64,000 nucleotides of DNA from Bacteroidales bacterium (GCA_017438975.1 JAFRUH010000006.1:1-64000), one strand, 5' to 3'; numbered from the stretch's first letter, positions 18,622 through 26,574 are shown. The notes: generated by a model from the sequence alone, not told the origin. Numbers and translations: made by a program.

Positions 18622-19476
18622 TTATCTGATTATCTTCTTGATCCGGTTCGACTCTTCAATGAGCGAGCGGATCTTCTCTTCGTCATAGGAGTCGATCGCA
18701 TCCCGGAATTGCGTCATTTTTTCAATATAGGTATCGATGACCTTCAGCACGTTTTCCCGGTTCTGGGTCAGGATCGGGACCCACATGTCCGCATTGGACT
18801 TCGCAAGTCGCACCGTCGACGAAAAACCGCCGGAGGCGAGGTCGAAGATATGCTTTTCGTCCCGCTCCTTGTCCAGGACAGTCAGCGCCAGGGCGAAGGA
18901 AGTGACATGGGAGATATGCGAGACATAGGCCGTATGGACGTCGTGATTGGAGGCGTTCATGAAGATCGGCCGCATGTTGAGGGTATCGTACAGGCGTTCG
19001 ACCGTGGCGAGGGCCTTCGGTGAGGATTCCTCTGAATTGGCGAAGATGCAGGCGCGACCGTCGAAGAGGTTCGGCATCGCCGCCCAGGGGCCGGAATACT
19101 CGGTTCCCGCCATCGGATGGGTCGAAACGAACTGTCCCCGGCAGGGATGGTAATGCGTAGCGAGGGTGATCTGCTCCTTGGTCGAGCAGACGTCGATGAC
19201 GATCTTGTCCTTCGCCCCGGCGGCCTGGAAACGGTCCAGGATCTCGGGAACCATCTTTACGGCCGTTCCCACGGGGACCGCGACGATGACAAGGTCCGCC
19301 TCTTCGATGCAGGTGCCGAACGGCACGACCGCATCGACCAGGCCGATCTTCTCCGCCGCGGAAGCGCTGACGGGATCGTCCTCGACGCCGATCACCCGGT
19401 CGGCGAAGCCCCTCCGTTTCAGGTCAATGGCCATGGATCCACCGATCAGGCCGAGTCCGATGATACCTAATGTCAT
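18622..19476 (-). CDS. tyrA: Prephenate dehydrogenase
   Basis: A 284-residue NAD(P)-dependent enzyme converting prephenate to 4-hydroxyphenylpyruvate for tyrosine synthesis. The N-terminal Rossmann loop is GLGLIGG (7-13). The substrate-binding stretch STHPMAGTEYSGP is typical of TyrA. No ACT domain is present. The gene overlaps the aminotransferase by 4 bases and sits between it and the DAHP synthase/chorismate mutase gene, so the context fully supports the call. Confidence 0.9.
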   Translation of the reverse strand: MTLGIIGLGLIGGSMAIDLKRRGFADRVIGVEDDPVSASAAEKIGLVDAVVPFGTCIEEADLVIVAVPVGTAVKMVPEILDRFQAAGAKDKIVIDVCSTKEQITLATHYHPCRGQFVSTHPMAGTEYSGPWAAMPNLFDGRACIFANSEESSPKALATVERLYDTLNMRPIFMNASNHDVHTAYVSHISHVTSFALALTVLDKERDEKHIFDLASGGFSSTVRLAKSNADMWVPILTQNRENVLKVIDTYIEKMTQFRDAIDSYDEEKIRSLIEESNRIKKIIR

Positions 19477-20675
19477 AGAATGCCGCAGACTTTGGAATAG
19501 GCCGATTCAAGTTTGTCCACCGGGTTGCAGAGGGAGGAGCGGATGTAGTCGCCGCAGCTCCGCCCGAAGACGAAACCGGGAGTGATGAACACGCCGCAGC
19601 CGTAGAGCAGGCGGTCCGAGAGAATCTCCCCGGGGGTCCGCCCCGTTCCGGCGGCCTCCGCGATGATCTTTTCCGGGAGGCGTCCCCAGACGAAGAGGCC
19701 CTGCGAATCCCGGTCATAGGTCGCACCGATCCGGTCGAAGATCTTCCAGACGACCTCTTTCCTCCGGCGGTATTCCGCATTCAGGGCGCGGAACCAGTCC
19801 TCCCCTTCATCGAGGGCGGAGACCGCCGCGAGCTGGAGCGGACGAAACATGCCCGAATCCATCTGGCTCTTCACCTTGAGGATCTCCCGGATCATGTCCG
19901 CATCTCCGGCGACCATCCCGACGCGCCATCCCGACATATTGTGTGCCTTGCTGAGGGAATTCAGCTCCAGGCAGCACTCACGGGCGCCTTCCGCGCCGAA
20001 AATCGAGAGCGGACGGTCGTTCAGGACGAAACTGTACGGATTGTCGTTGACGACGAGGATGCGGTGCTTCCGCGCGAAATCCACGATCCGCTGATAGAGC
20101 TCCTCGGAGGCCGGGGCGCCCGTCGGCATGTTCGGATAATTCGTCCACATCATCTTGACTCCTTCGAGGTCCATCTTCTCCAGTTCCTCGAAATCCGGCT
20201 GCCACTTCTTCTCCGGGCAGAGCCGGTATGGGACCAGTTCCGCCCCGGCGAGGAGGGTCGAGGACGTATAGGTCGGATAGCCCGGATCCGGGACCAGGAC
20301 CTTATCCCCCGGGTTGAGGAAGGTCAGGGAAAGGATGAGGATGCCCTCCTTCGAGCCTACGAGAGGCTGAATCTCCGTCGCAGGATCGAGGGTCACCCCG
20401 TAATACCGCTTATACCAGCGGGCAAGGGCTTCCCGAAGCTCCGGAATACCCGTATAGCTCTGGTAGGCATGGACGCCGGACTTGGCCGCCTCGGTGGCCA
20501 GGGTCGTAATCGCGGAAAGGGGCGGCATCCCGTCCGGGGCGCCGATTCCGAGGTTGATGATGCGGTCTTCACCGCGGGCGAGCCGCTCGGCGTTGAGTTT
20601 CGCCATTTCTTTGTTCTTGACGGAGAAGTAGTACTCTTTTACGCACTCCGTTCGTTTTGCGGGTTGGATAATCAT
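19473..20675 (-). CDS. PLP-dependent class I/II aminotransferase, probably aromatic
   Basis: A 400-residue fold-type I aminotransferase. The PLP lysine is K243 in LNSLSKAHNMSGWR, with the cofactor-binding stretch VNDNPYSFVL before it. The sequence resembles LL-diaminopimelate/aspartate-type enzymes. Its position between pheA and tyrA, overlapping both by 4 bases, makes it the likely final transaminase for phenylalanine and tyrosine (inference from context). Aspartate or diaminopimelate specificity remains possible. Confidence 0.85.
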   Translation of the reverse strand: MIIQPAKRTECVKEYYFSVKNKEMAKLNAERLARGEDRIINLGIGAPDGMPPLSAITTLATEAAKSGVHAYQSYTGIPELREALARWYKRYYGVTLDPATEIQPLVGSKEGILILSLTFLNPGDKVLVPDPGYPTYTSSTLLAGAELVPYRLCPEKKWQPDFEELEKMDLEGVKMMWTNYPNMPTGAPASEELYQRIVDFARKHRILVVNDNPYSFVLNDRPLSIFGAEGARECCLELNSLSKAHNMSGWRVGMVAGDADMIREILKVKSQMDSGMFRPLQLAAVSALDEGEDWFRALNAEYRRRKEVVWKIFDRIGATYDRDSQGLFVWGRLPEKIIAEAAGTGRTPGEILSDRLLYGCGVFITPGFVFGRSCGDYIRSSLCNPVDKLESAYSKVCGIL

Positions 20676-21502
20676 AACGCAGAAGTATATTCGCCGAGAA
20701 TTGAAAAATCTTCAATCAGGGGCCGGACCGCGGCGAGGGACTGGAGATACCGGTCGAAATCCGCGAAGCGGAGGTCCACATAGAAAAAGTACTGCCATTT
20801 CTTCCCCGGAATCGGCAGGGACTGGATCCGGGTCAGGTTCATGTCGTAGAAGGAGAGGATCGTCAGGATATGGGCCAGGGAGCCCGGCTTGTGCGGAAGC
20901 GTGAAGCAGATCGAAGACTTGTTGATCTTCTCCCGCGGGACGATCAGGTTGTCGTCCATGATCAGGAAGCGGGTGTAATTCTGCTTGTACGTCTCGATGC
21001 TTTCCCGAAGGACCTCGAGTCCATAGAGTTCCGCCGCGAGCTGCGAGGCGACGGCTCCGACGCCCATCGTCCCTTCCCGGGCGATGTCCGCGGCGCTCTT
21101 TGCCGTGTCTTCGGACTCTGTCAGGGTAATCCAGGGGCACTCCCGCTGGAAGAAACGGCGGGTCTGGTTGATGGCCATATAGTGGGTCCGCACCTCGCGG
21201 ATATCCTCCAGGCGCTGGCCCGGAAGGGCGAGCAGGTTCTGCTGGATCCTGAGGTACACTTCCCCCTTGATCTTCTGATTATGGGCCTGGAGAAGTTCGA
21301 AATTCTGGATCAGGCCGCCGGACAGGGTGTTTTCGATCGCCATGACGGCCGCATCCGCTGCCCCTTCGTCCATCTTTGTGTAGAGGTCCGCAAAGGTATC
21401 GCACTCGACGATTTCCGGCGTGATCCCCTCCCCGGCATAGAACTGCCGGGCGGCCTGCTCGTGAAAGCATCCCTTATATCCCTGGATGGCGACTCTCTTC
21501 AT
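20672..21502 (-). CDS. pheA: Prephenate dehydratase with ACT domain
   Basis: A 276-residue enzyme that turns prephenate into phenylpyruvate. It has the N-terminal dehydratase signature VAIQGYKGCFHEQAA and the internal AIENTLSGG loop. The C-terminal ACT regulatory domain (about 190-270) includes the HKPGSLAHIL motif linked to Phe feedback. There is no chorismate mutase domain; that activity sits on the DAHP synthase fusion. It is the first gene of pheA-aminotransferase-tyrA-aroF. A GGGA ribosome site lies just upstream, and a promoter and a terminator-like hairpin lie immediately before it. Confidence 0.92.
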   Translation of the reverse strand: MKRVAIQGYKGCFHEQAARQFYAGEGITPEIVECDTFADLYTKMDEGAADAAVMAIENTLSGGLIQNFELLQAHNQKIKGEVYLRIQQNLLALPGQRLEDIREVRTHYMAINQTRRFFQRECPWITLTESEDTAKSAADIAREGTMGVGAVASQLAAELYGLEVLRESIETYKQNYTRFLIMDDNLIVPREKINKSSICFTLPHKPGSLAHILTILSFYDMNLTRIQSLPIPGKKWQYFFYVDLRFADFDRYLQSLAAVRPLIEDFSILGEYTSAL

Positions 21503-21514
21503 CTATTCCCTGTC

Positions 21515-21548
21515 AAAAAAAAGGCTGACCCACCTTCGGGGCAGCCTT
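21515..21548 (-). terminator. Intrinsic-terminator-like hairpin between frr and pheA
   Basis: On the minus strand AAGGCTG pairs with CAGCCTT (21521-21548, with a CCC/GGG inner stem) and is followed by eight T residues (21515-21522). It can end frr transcription. It also lies only 12 bases before the pheA start codon and downstream of a promoter-like site, so it would be inside the pheA leader as well. Confidence 0.7.
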
Positions 21549-21549
21549 A

Positions 21550-21580
21550 CAAAGCTACAATAAAAAATTTTAAAAACCAA
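21550..21580 (-). promoter_or_regulatory. Predicted promoter of the pheA operon
   Basis: On the minus strand TTGG (21577-21580) is followed after exactly 19 bases by TAGCTTTG (21550-21557), a full match to TAnnTTTG. It starts right after the frr stop codon. Transcription would begin at or within the hairpin at 21521-21548. Confidence 0.6.
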
Positions 21581-22147
21581 TCAGACGGTCAGGATTTCTT
21601 TCTCTTTTTCCGCAATCACGGAATCGACATCCTTGATCCACTTGTCCGTAACCTTCTGGAGTTCTTCTTCTCCCTCCTTCTCTCCGTCCTCGGAAAGACC
21701 CTCGTTTTTCTGGGCTTTCTTGAGGATGTCGATGCCTTCGCGGCGGACATTGCGGATCGTAACCTTGGCGGTCTCGCCGGCGGCTTTCGCCTTCTTGATC
21801 AGCTCTTTCCTGCGTTCCTCCGTCAGGGCGGGGACGATGCAGCGGATGATCTCACCGTTGTTGGACGGGGTCAGGCCGACGTTGGCGTCAAGGATCGCCT
21901 TTTCGATTTTTCCGATCATGGACCGCTCCCACGGCTGGATCGCGATGGTCTTCGCATCCGGCGTCGTGATAGAAGCGACCTGGTTCAACGGGGTCGGGGA
22001 ACCGTAATAGTCTACGGTTACGCCATTGAAGATGGCCGGGGTGGCCTTTCCGACACGATAGGACTTGAGGTCTTCCTCCAGGAACTCGAGGGCGTCCTGC
22101 ATCTTGAGACCGGCGGCATCTACGATTTCTTTCGCGCGTGGTAACAT
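21581..22147 (-). CDS. frr: Ribosome recycling factor
   Basis: A 188-residue cytoplasmic factor that, with EF-G, splits post-termination ribosomes. The sequence is full length and typical, with DFLEE-like N-terminal helix, YYGSPTPLNQVASI and the C-terminal helical part RRKELIKKAKAAGE. It has its own promoter and lies between trpB2 and the aromatic operon on the same strand. No link in function is expected. Confidence 0.95.
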   Translation of the reverse strand: MLPRAKEIVDAAGLKMQDALEFLEEDLKSYRVGKATPAIFNGVTVDYYGSPTPLNQVASITTPDAKTIAIQPWERSMIGKIEKAILDANVGLTPSNNGEIIRCIVPALTEERRKELIKKAKAAGETAKVTIRNVRREGIDILKKAQKNEGLSEDGEKEGEEELQKVTDKWIKDVDSVIAEKEKEILTV

Positions 22148-22179
22148 ATTCTATTGATTTTATGAGTTGTCAAATCATG

Positions 22180-22210
22180 CAAATATAACTAAAACTTCGG
22201 AAATCATCAA
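22180..22210 (-). promoter_or_regulatory. Predicted promoter of frr
   Basis: On the minus strand TTGA (22207-22210) is followed after 19 bases by TATATTTG (22180-22187), a full match to the Bacteroidota -7 box. The untranslated leader to the frr start codon would be about 30 bases. Confidence 0.6.
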
Positions 22211-22235
22211 GACCCGTGCCGGAAATGGCCCCTCG

Positions 22236-23609
22236 CTAAAGAATCCCCTTGTTCATCTCGTCGACCGGCTTGATGAAGCGGGAAAGATCCTCGTCGGAAA
22301 CGTGGTAATTCTGCATCTCGCCGGAGAAATACTGATCGTAGGCGGCCATATCGACGAAACCGTGACCGGACAGGTTGAAGAGAATCGTCTTCTGCTCGCC
22401 GGTCTCTTTGCACTTGAGAGCCTCCTGGATGGTAGCGGCGATGGCGTGGCAGGACTCAGGAGCGGGAATGATACCCTCGGTCCGGGCGAAGAGTACACCG
22501 GCCGCAAAGGAATCCTTTTGCTCGATGTCCACAGCCTCCATCAGGCCGTCCTTCATCAACTGGGAGAGGATGACGCCGGCTCCATGGTAGCGGAGACCGC
22601 CGGCATGGATGGACGCGGGCTTGAAGTTATGGCCGAGGGTATACATCGGAAGGAGCGGGGTCATCCCGGCTTCGTCGCCGAAATCATATTCGAATTTGCC
22701 CCGGGTGAGTTTCGGGCAGGAGTACGGTTCCGCAGCGATGAAACGGGTCTTCTTGCCTTCCTGGATGTTGTGGCGCATGAACGGATAGGCGATGCCGGAG
22801 AAATTCGAGCCGCCGCCGAAGCAGGCGATGACGATGTCCGGATACTCGCCCGTGAGAGCCATCTGCTTCTCGGCTTCCAGGCCGATGATGCTCTGGTGCA
22901 GGCAGACATGGTTGAGAACGGAGCCCAGGGCGTACTTGCAGTTCGGCGTCGTGACGGCAAGTTCGATAGCCTCGGAGATCGCGCAGCCGAGAGATCCCTG
23001 GTCATTCGGATTCCGGGTGATGATATCCTTTCCGGCACGGGTGGACATCGACGGGGACGGGGTGATGGCCGCGCCGAAGGTCTGCATGATGGAACGGCGG
23101 TAAGGCTTCTGCTCATAGCTGACCTTGACCATGTAGACGGCGCAGTCGATGCCGAACTTCTTGGTCGCGTAGCTGAGCGCACCGCCCCACTGGCCTGCTC
23201 CCGTTTCGGTCGTAAGGTTCGTAACCCCCTGCTCCTTGGCGTAATAGGCCTGGGCGATAGCGGAATTCAGCTTGTGGCTGCCGGCCGGGGACACGGACTC
23301 GTTCTTGAAATAGATGTGGGCCGGGGTTCCGAGCGCCTCTTCCAATTCATACGCACGTACGAGCGGGGTGCAGCGATAGGCGGCATACTGCTCGCGGACA
23401 GCCTCGGGGATGGGGATCCATTCATCGGTCTGGTTGAGTTCCTGGTCGGCGCAGGCCTTGCAGAAAATGGGATAGAGGTCCTCCGCCTTCAGCGGCTCGT
23501 GGGTCGCCGGATTCAGGAACGGGAGCGGCTTATTGGGCATGACCGCCTGGATGTTGAAGAAATGGGTCGGAATCTCGGACTCCGGAAGCAGGTACTTTTT
23601 CTGTTTCAT
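22236..23609 (-). CDS. trpB2: TrpB2-type tryptophan synthase beta-like protein
   Basis: A 457-residue PLP enzyme of the TrpB2 group, longer than classical TrpB and with the N-terminal extension of that group. It would join indole (or a related nucleophile) with serine to make tryptophan, usually without a TrpA partner. The PLP lysine is K113 in SPAGSHKLN, followed by TTETGAGQWGG. No trpA or other trp gene is in the window, so indole salvage is the likely role. The gene is preceded by a leader peptide with two adjacent Trp codons and an attenuator, which supports a true role in Trp supply. Confidence 0.92.
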   Translation of the reverse strand: MKQKKYLLPESEIPTHFFNIQAVMPNKPLPFLNPATHEPLKAEDLYPIFCKACADQELNQTDEWIPIPEAVREQYAAYRCTPLVRAYELEEALGTPAHIYFKNESVSPAGSHKLNSAIAQAYYAKEQGVTNLTTETGAGQWGGALSYATKKFGIDCAVYMVKVSYEQKPYRRSIMQTFGAAITPSPSMSTRAGKDIITRNPNDQGSLGCAISEAIELAVTTPNCKYALGSVLNHVCLHQSIIGLEAEKQMALTGEYPDIVIACFGGGSNFSGIAYPFMRHNIQEGKKTRFIAAEPYSCPKLTRGKFEYDFGDEAGMTPLLPMYTLGHNFKPASIHAGGLRYHGAGVILSQLMKDGLMEAVDIEQKDSFAAGVLFARTEGIIPAPESCHAIAATIQEALKCKETGEQKTILFNLSGHGFVDMAAYDQYFSGEMQNYHVSDEDLSRFIKPVDEMNKGIL

Positions 23610-23649
23610 GGCTTTTATTTGTTAAGTGTTTGACTTGAATTTCGGGTAT

Positions 23650-23682
23650 AAAAAAGAGGCGCGCTGCAAGTCAGCGTGCCTC
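23650..23682 (-). terminator. Trp attenuator: terminator stem (segments 3 and 4) before trpB2
   Basis: On the minus strand an 11-position stem (GAGGC-A-CGCTG with CAGCG-C-GCCTC, one mismatch, loop ACTTG; 23656-23682) is followed by six T residues (23650-23655). Its 5' arm and loop can pair instead with 23714-23725 (GCTGTAAGTCGC), about 12 bp with one bulge and one wobble. The two structures exclude each other. Confidence 0.8.
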
Positions 23683-23713
23683 CTATGGTCTACGATCCAC
23701 TATCTACGGCGAT

Positions 23714-23738
23714 GCGACTTACAGCTCGGAACTGCAAG
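23714..23738 (-). promoter_or_regulatory. Trp attenuator: segments 1 and 2
   Basis: On the minus strand CTTGCAG (segment 1, 23732-23738) can pair with CTGTAAG (segment 2, 23718-23724), and segment 2 overlaps the leader peptide stop codon. Segment 2 can also pair with GACTTGCAG (segment 3, 23664-23672) in the terminator 5' arm and loop. A ribosome paused on the Trp codons at 23743-23748 would cover segment 1 and free segment 2. A ribosome at the stop codon would cover segment 2. Confidence 0.75.
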
Positions 23739-23778
23739 GGCGCCACCAGAAGAAGTTATTGGACCTGTTCGTTTTCAT
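23719..23778 (-). CDS. trpL: Trp leader peptide of the trpB2 attenuator
   Basis: A 19-residue reading frame, MKTNRSNNFFWWRPCSSEL, ending in TAA. It has two adjacent Trp codons (TGG TGG, 23743-23748) preceded by two Phe codons. It lies 5' of an RNA able to form mutually exclusive antiterminator and terminator stems, in the arrangement of the enterobacterial trp leader. The start ATG lies only about 7 bases after the predicted -7 box, so the mRNA may be nearly leaderless. The peptide itself probably has no function beyond being translated. Confidence 0.78.
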   Translation of the reverse strand: MKTNRSNNFFWWRPCSSEL

Positions 23779-23785
23779 TCTACCG

Positions 23786-23817
23786 CAAAGATTGGCAAAG
23801 AATTTTAATTATGCAAA
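23786..23817 (-). promoter_or_regulatory. Predicted promoter of the Trp leader and trpB2
   Basis: On the minus strand TTTG (23814-23817) is followed after 20 bases by AATCTTTG (23786-23793), one mismatch from TAnnTTTG. It begins just after the stop codon of the exported FAD oxidoreductase. Confidence 0.5.
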
Positions 23818-23827
23818 TTTTTTACAA

Positions 23828-25723
23828 TCAAAATTCGATATTTTTTGGCTTCTTTAAATGGCCGCCTTCATTAAAATGCTGATTATCAGGAAGTTCTATA
23901 TCGTTTCGGGCAGCACCTTTTTTCATCAGCGCCTTCAGCTCCGGAAGATAGTGCTGATAAACGCCCCTCGGCGTCGTCCCTTTTTCCTTGCAGATGGAGG
24001 CGGCCATGCCGACGACTTCGCCCATCATCGCACCCGTACGCATGAGGCGTGTGGACCCGAGGGCGACATGGGTCGTCGAAATGTCGCGCCCGGCCATGAA
24101 CAGGTTGTCGATGTTCCTGGAATACAGGCAGCGGTACGGAGCGGCATAGGGATATATATGATTGCTCCGGGTATCTGCCTTGAACTCCTGCCCCTTGAAA
24201 CGGACCGAATTGAGGGAATCCGGGAAATGGAGGTCGAGATGCCAGGTCAGGGTGAAGGATGCATCTTCGTGGAAGACCTGCTTGTCGATATCGTCCTGCT
24301 TGAGGATATAATCTCCCATCAAGCGCCTCGATTCCCGCTTTCCTGCGACATAGGCGACCCAGCCGAGCGAAAGGTTCGCGTAATCCGCCTTCCGGGAATA
24401 ATGGTTCTTGAGAAAGCTCCAGTTGGAATAGACGACGAGAAGTCCGTAGTCACGGATCCGCTCGAAATCCCGGATCTGGTCGAGGTTCATCCCGGTCTCC
24501 CAGCGCCATTCGCCCATCTTGACCTTCTCGCAGTTCTCCTCCGTAAACTGGACTCCGTATTCGAATTCCGGGAAAGAAGTCCTTTCCGGCCCCTCCACGC
24601 TGTACCACTGGACGGAGGATCCCATCGTCAGGGCGTCGCCTTTCTCCGGTGCGAGGGCCTCGCCGAACTCATCCCGGCCTTCCCGGCCCATCCTCCAGTC
24701 CGCCCCGGCCATGTATCCCAGGTTAGCGTCTCCGGTACAGTCGGCGAAAAGGGGAGCCTTGAGCAGACGCTCCTCTCCGGTCTCGATGTGCCGGATGACC
24801 ACGGAAGCGATCCGGGATCCGTCCATATTGACCTTGACCGCGCGGAAACAGGGAAGATAGGTCAGACCCTCCTGGCCGCGGATGAAAGCCTCTTTCTTCT
24901 CATCTTCATAATTGGAAGCCGGCTTGGCGTTGCCTCCCTTCGAATGGCCGAACTCCCGGAGCATCCTGCCGAGGGCGGGATAAGGTGCCTGCTCGATCCG
25001 GGCGCCGAGATGGACCCGGATCTCCGAAGAATTGTTGCCGCCCGGGATGGGACGGTCGTTGACAAGGGCGACCTTGCAGCCGAAACGGGCGGCCGAGACA
25101 GCCGCACACATGCCGGCGATCCCGCCTCCGATGACGACGAAATCATAGTCTCCCCCGTCGGAAGGGTGAAGGGGAAGGGCTCCTGTCTGCCTGCGGAAAC
25201 CTTCGAGGGCATCCTTTTCCGCCGGAGGGACGGCTTCCTCTTCACGGGTCAGCCAGATGGCGTCGCAGCGCCCGTCGAAGCCTCCGAGGTCCGAAAGGGC
25301 GACCGTACAGGGTCCCGCGGCGAGTTTCCGGCTTCCGGCATACTGCCAGAACCAGCGGTCCCCTGTGGTGCCGAGAAGGGTCTTCAGGGGTTTTCCATTC
25401 AGTTTCACCCGGAAAGCGCCCGGGCCGTCCGCGGAAGTCCAGGGGGCCGTCCAGTTATAGGTCCGGACCCAGACGTGATAGATGCCGGGAACGGGAATCC
25501 CGACGGTGGTCGACGCGTCCTTCACCGGCACGCCCATGCCGTGGGCGATGAGGTAGGGAGAGCCCATGATGTCCATGAACTGCTGGTCGACGGACCATCC
25601 GCCCTTCTCCGCAAAACTCTCGGCCTCGATGAAGAGTCCCCCCTCGGGAAACGCCGGCGTCCGGGAAAAAGCCTCGGACGGGAAGGCCCATAAAGCAAAA
25701 AGAACGAGGACGAGCTCGTTCAT
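23828..25723 (-). CDS. Exported FAD-dependent oxidoreductase (copy 3)
   Basis: A 631-residue paralogue of the two tandem flavoproteins at 5458-9127. It has the same beta-rich N-terminal domain, GGGIAG at about 199-204 and a GGNNSSEIR motif. Start ATG 25723 was chosen because it gives a signal-like N-terminus (MNELVLVLFALWAFPSEAFS), which the other two copies lack; ATG 25759 or 25786 would add 12 or 21 residues. It lies 49 bases downstream of sdhC, where sdhA is expected in Bacteroidota, but it is not SdhA: the sdhA FAD-linking and substrate motifs are absent. Substrate unknown. Confidence 0.83.
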   Translation of the reverse strand: MNELVLVLFALWAFPSEAFSRTPAFPEGGLFIEAESFAEKGGWSVDQQFMDIMGSPYLIAHGMGVPVKDASTTVGIPVPGIYHVWVRTYNWTAPWTSADGPGAFRVKLNGKPLKTLLGTTGDRWFWQYAGSRKLAAGPCTVALSDLGGFDGRCDAIWLTREEEAVPPAEKDALEGFRRQTGALPLHPSDGGDYDFVVIGGGIAGMCAAVSAARFGCKVALVNDRPIPGGNNSSEIRVHLGARIEQAPYPALGRMLREFGHSKGGNAKPASNYEDEKKEAFIRGQEGLTYLPCFRAVKVNMDGSRIASVVIRHIETGEERLLKAPLFADCTGDANLGYMAGADWRMGREGRDEFGEALAPEKGDALTMGSSVQWYSVEGPERTSFPEFEYGVQFTEENCEKVKMGEWRWETGMNLDQIRDFERIRDYGLLVVYSNWSFLKNHYSRKADYANLSLGWVAYVAGKRESRRLMGDYILKQDDIDKQVFHEDASFTLTWHLDLHFPDSLNSVRFKGQEFKADTRSNHIYPYAAPYRCLYSRNIDNLFMAGRDISTTHVALGSTRLMRTGAMMGEVVGMAASICKEKGTTPRGVYQHYLPELKALMKKGAARNDIELPDNQHFNEGGHLKKPKNIEF

Positions 25724-25731
25724 TTTGCCTG

Positions 25732-25745
25732 TAAACAATTGTTTA
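25732..25745. promoter_or_regulatory. 14-base perfect palindrome before the exported FAD gene
   Basis: TAAACAATTGTTTA reads the same on both strands and sits 8 bases before the chosen start codon of the exported FAD oxidoreductase. It may be an operator half-site pair or chance AT-rich sequence. If translation starts at 25759 it would be inside the coding region. Confidence 0.3.
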
Positions 25746-25772
25746 ACAGTATCCGACATCACCGGATCCTTT

Positions 25773-26534
25773 CTAGAATTTCGCAAGGAGCGGAGCGGTC
25801 CACTGGTGCGAAGCGGTCATGCAGTTCGCCTCGACGAAAGCGTTGACGGCGGTGCAGACGAACAGGAGGATGATCAGGGTGCTCACGATCACGCTGATGA
25901 CCTTCAGGCGCGGGAGCCACTTCTGGCTGTTCCATCCGATCGTCTGGAACATGGACCAGAAACCGTGGTTGAGGTGCAGCCAGATGGCGACGAACCAGAC
26001 GATGTACAGGGCGAGGACCCACCAGTTGCGGAAGGTGGCGATCAGCAGGTAATACGGGTTCTCGGCCTCGCCGCCCATGAACTCGCGGAGCTGCATCTTG
26101 GCCCAGAAATGGGTCAGGTGGAAAGCCAGGAATCCGAGGATGATAATGCCGAGGACGGCCATGTTCTTGGCGGACCAGGAATCGTTCTGGGCCTTGGAGG
26201 GCACCTCGTAACGCTTCAGGCCACCCCTCTTCTTGATGTTCTCATAGCTGAGCCAGCAACCGTAGACGATGTGGATCAGGAAACCGAGAGCAAGGATCGG
26301 GACCATGATGTCGATGACCGGCGTGGACATGAAATCGCAGCCGAGCTGGAACCATCCGTCTCCCGTGGAGAAGCGGACAGCATCTTCGGCGACCTTGCCG
26401 AACTGGCCCTTCAGGGAGTCGATGACGGAGAAGAAATTGATGGTACCGTGGAGGAGCAGGAAGATGACGAGGAAAGCGCCGCTGACACTCTGGATGAACT
26501 TCTTGCCGATGGATGATGTAAGAAAGTTAGCCAT
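25773..26534 (-). CDS. sdhC: Succinate dehydrogenase/fumarate reductase cytochrome b subunit
   Basis: A 253-residue integral membrane protein with five hydrophobic segments, matching the single-subunit diheme cytochrome b of Bacteroidota-type quinol:fumarate reductase (MANFLTSSIGKKFIQSVSGA start; several membrane His such as HLTHFW and HLNHGFW for heme). It anchors the flavoprotein and iron-sulfur subunits and passes electrons from menaquinol to fumarate. Normally sdhA and sdhB follow it directly. Here the next gene is an unrelated FAD oxidoreductase, and no sdhA/B is in the window. Confidence 0.88.
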   Translation of the reverse strand: MANFLTSSIGKKFIQSVSGAFLVIFLLLHGTINFFSVIDSLKGQFGKVAEDAVRFSTGDGWFQLGCDFMSTPVIDIMVPILALGFLIHIVYGCWLSYENIKKRGGLKRYEVPSKAQNDSWSAKNMAVLGIIILGFLAFHLTHFWAKMQLREFMGGEAENPYYLLIATFRNWWVLALYIVWFVAIWLHLNHGFWSMFQTIGWNSQKWLPRLKVISVIVSTLIILLFVCTAVNAFVEANCMTASHQWTAPLLAKF

Positions 26535-26574
26535 TATCGTTAATTTGTAGTATGAATCCTTTGTTTCAAGTATG

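Noticed and set aside
21503-21550. Phe or Tyr leader peptide in front of pheA
   Set aside because: No start codon occurs between the predicted transcript start and the pheA ATG.
23656-23817. T-box riboswitch in front of trpB2
   Set aside because: The GGTGGCGCC stretch recalls the T-box core, but no specifier stem or conserved T-box sequence is present, and the reading frame with tandem Trp codons plus alternative stems explains the region better.
23828-25723. Exported FAD oxidoreductase as the SdhA subunit
   Set aside because: The position fits, but the sequence has the PF12831-type GGNNSSE motif and an extra N-terminal domain and lacks SdhA substrate and FAD-attachment motifs.
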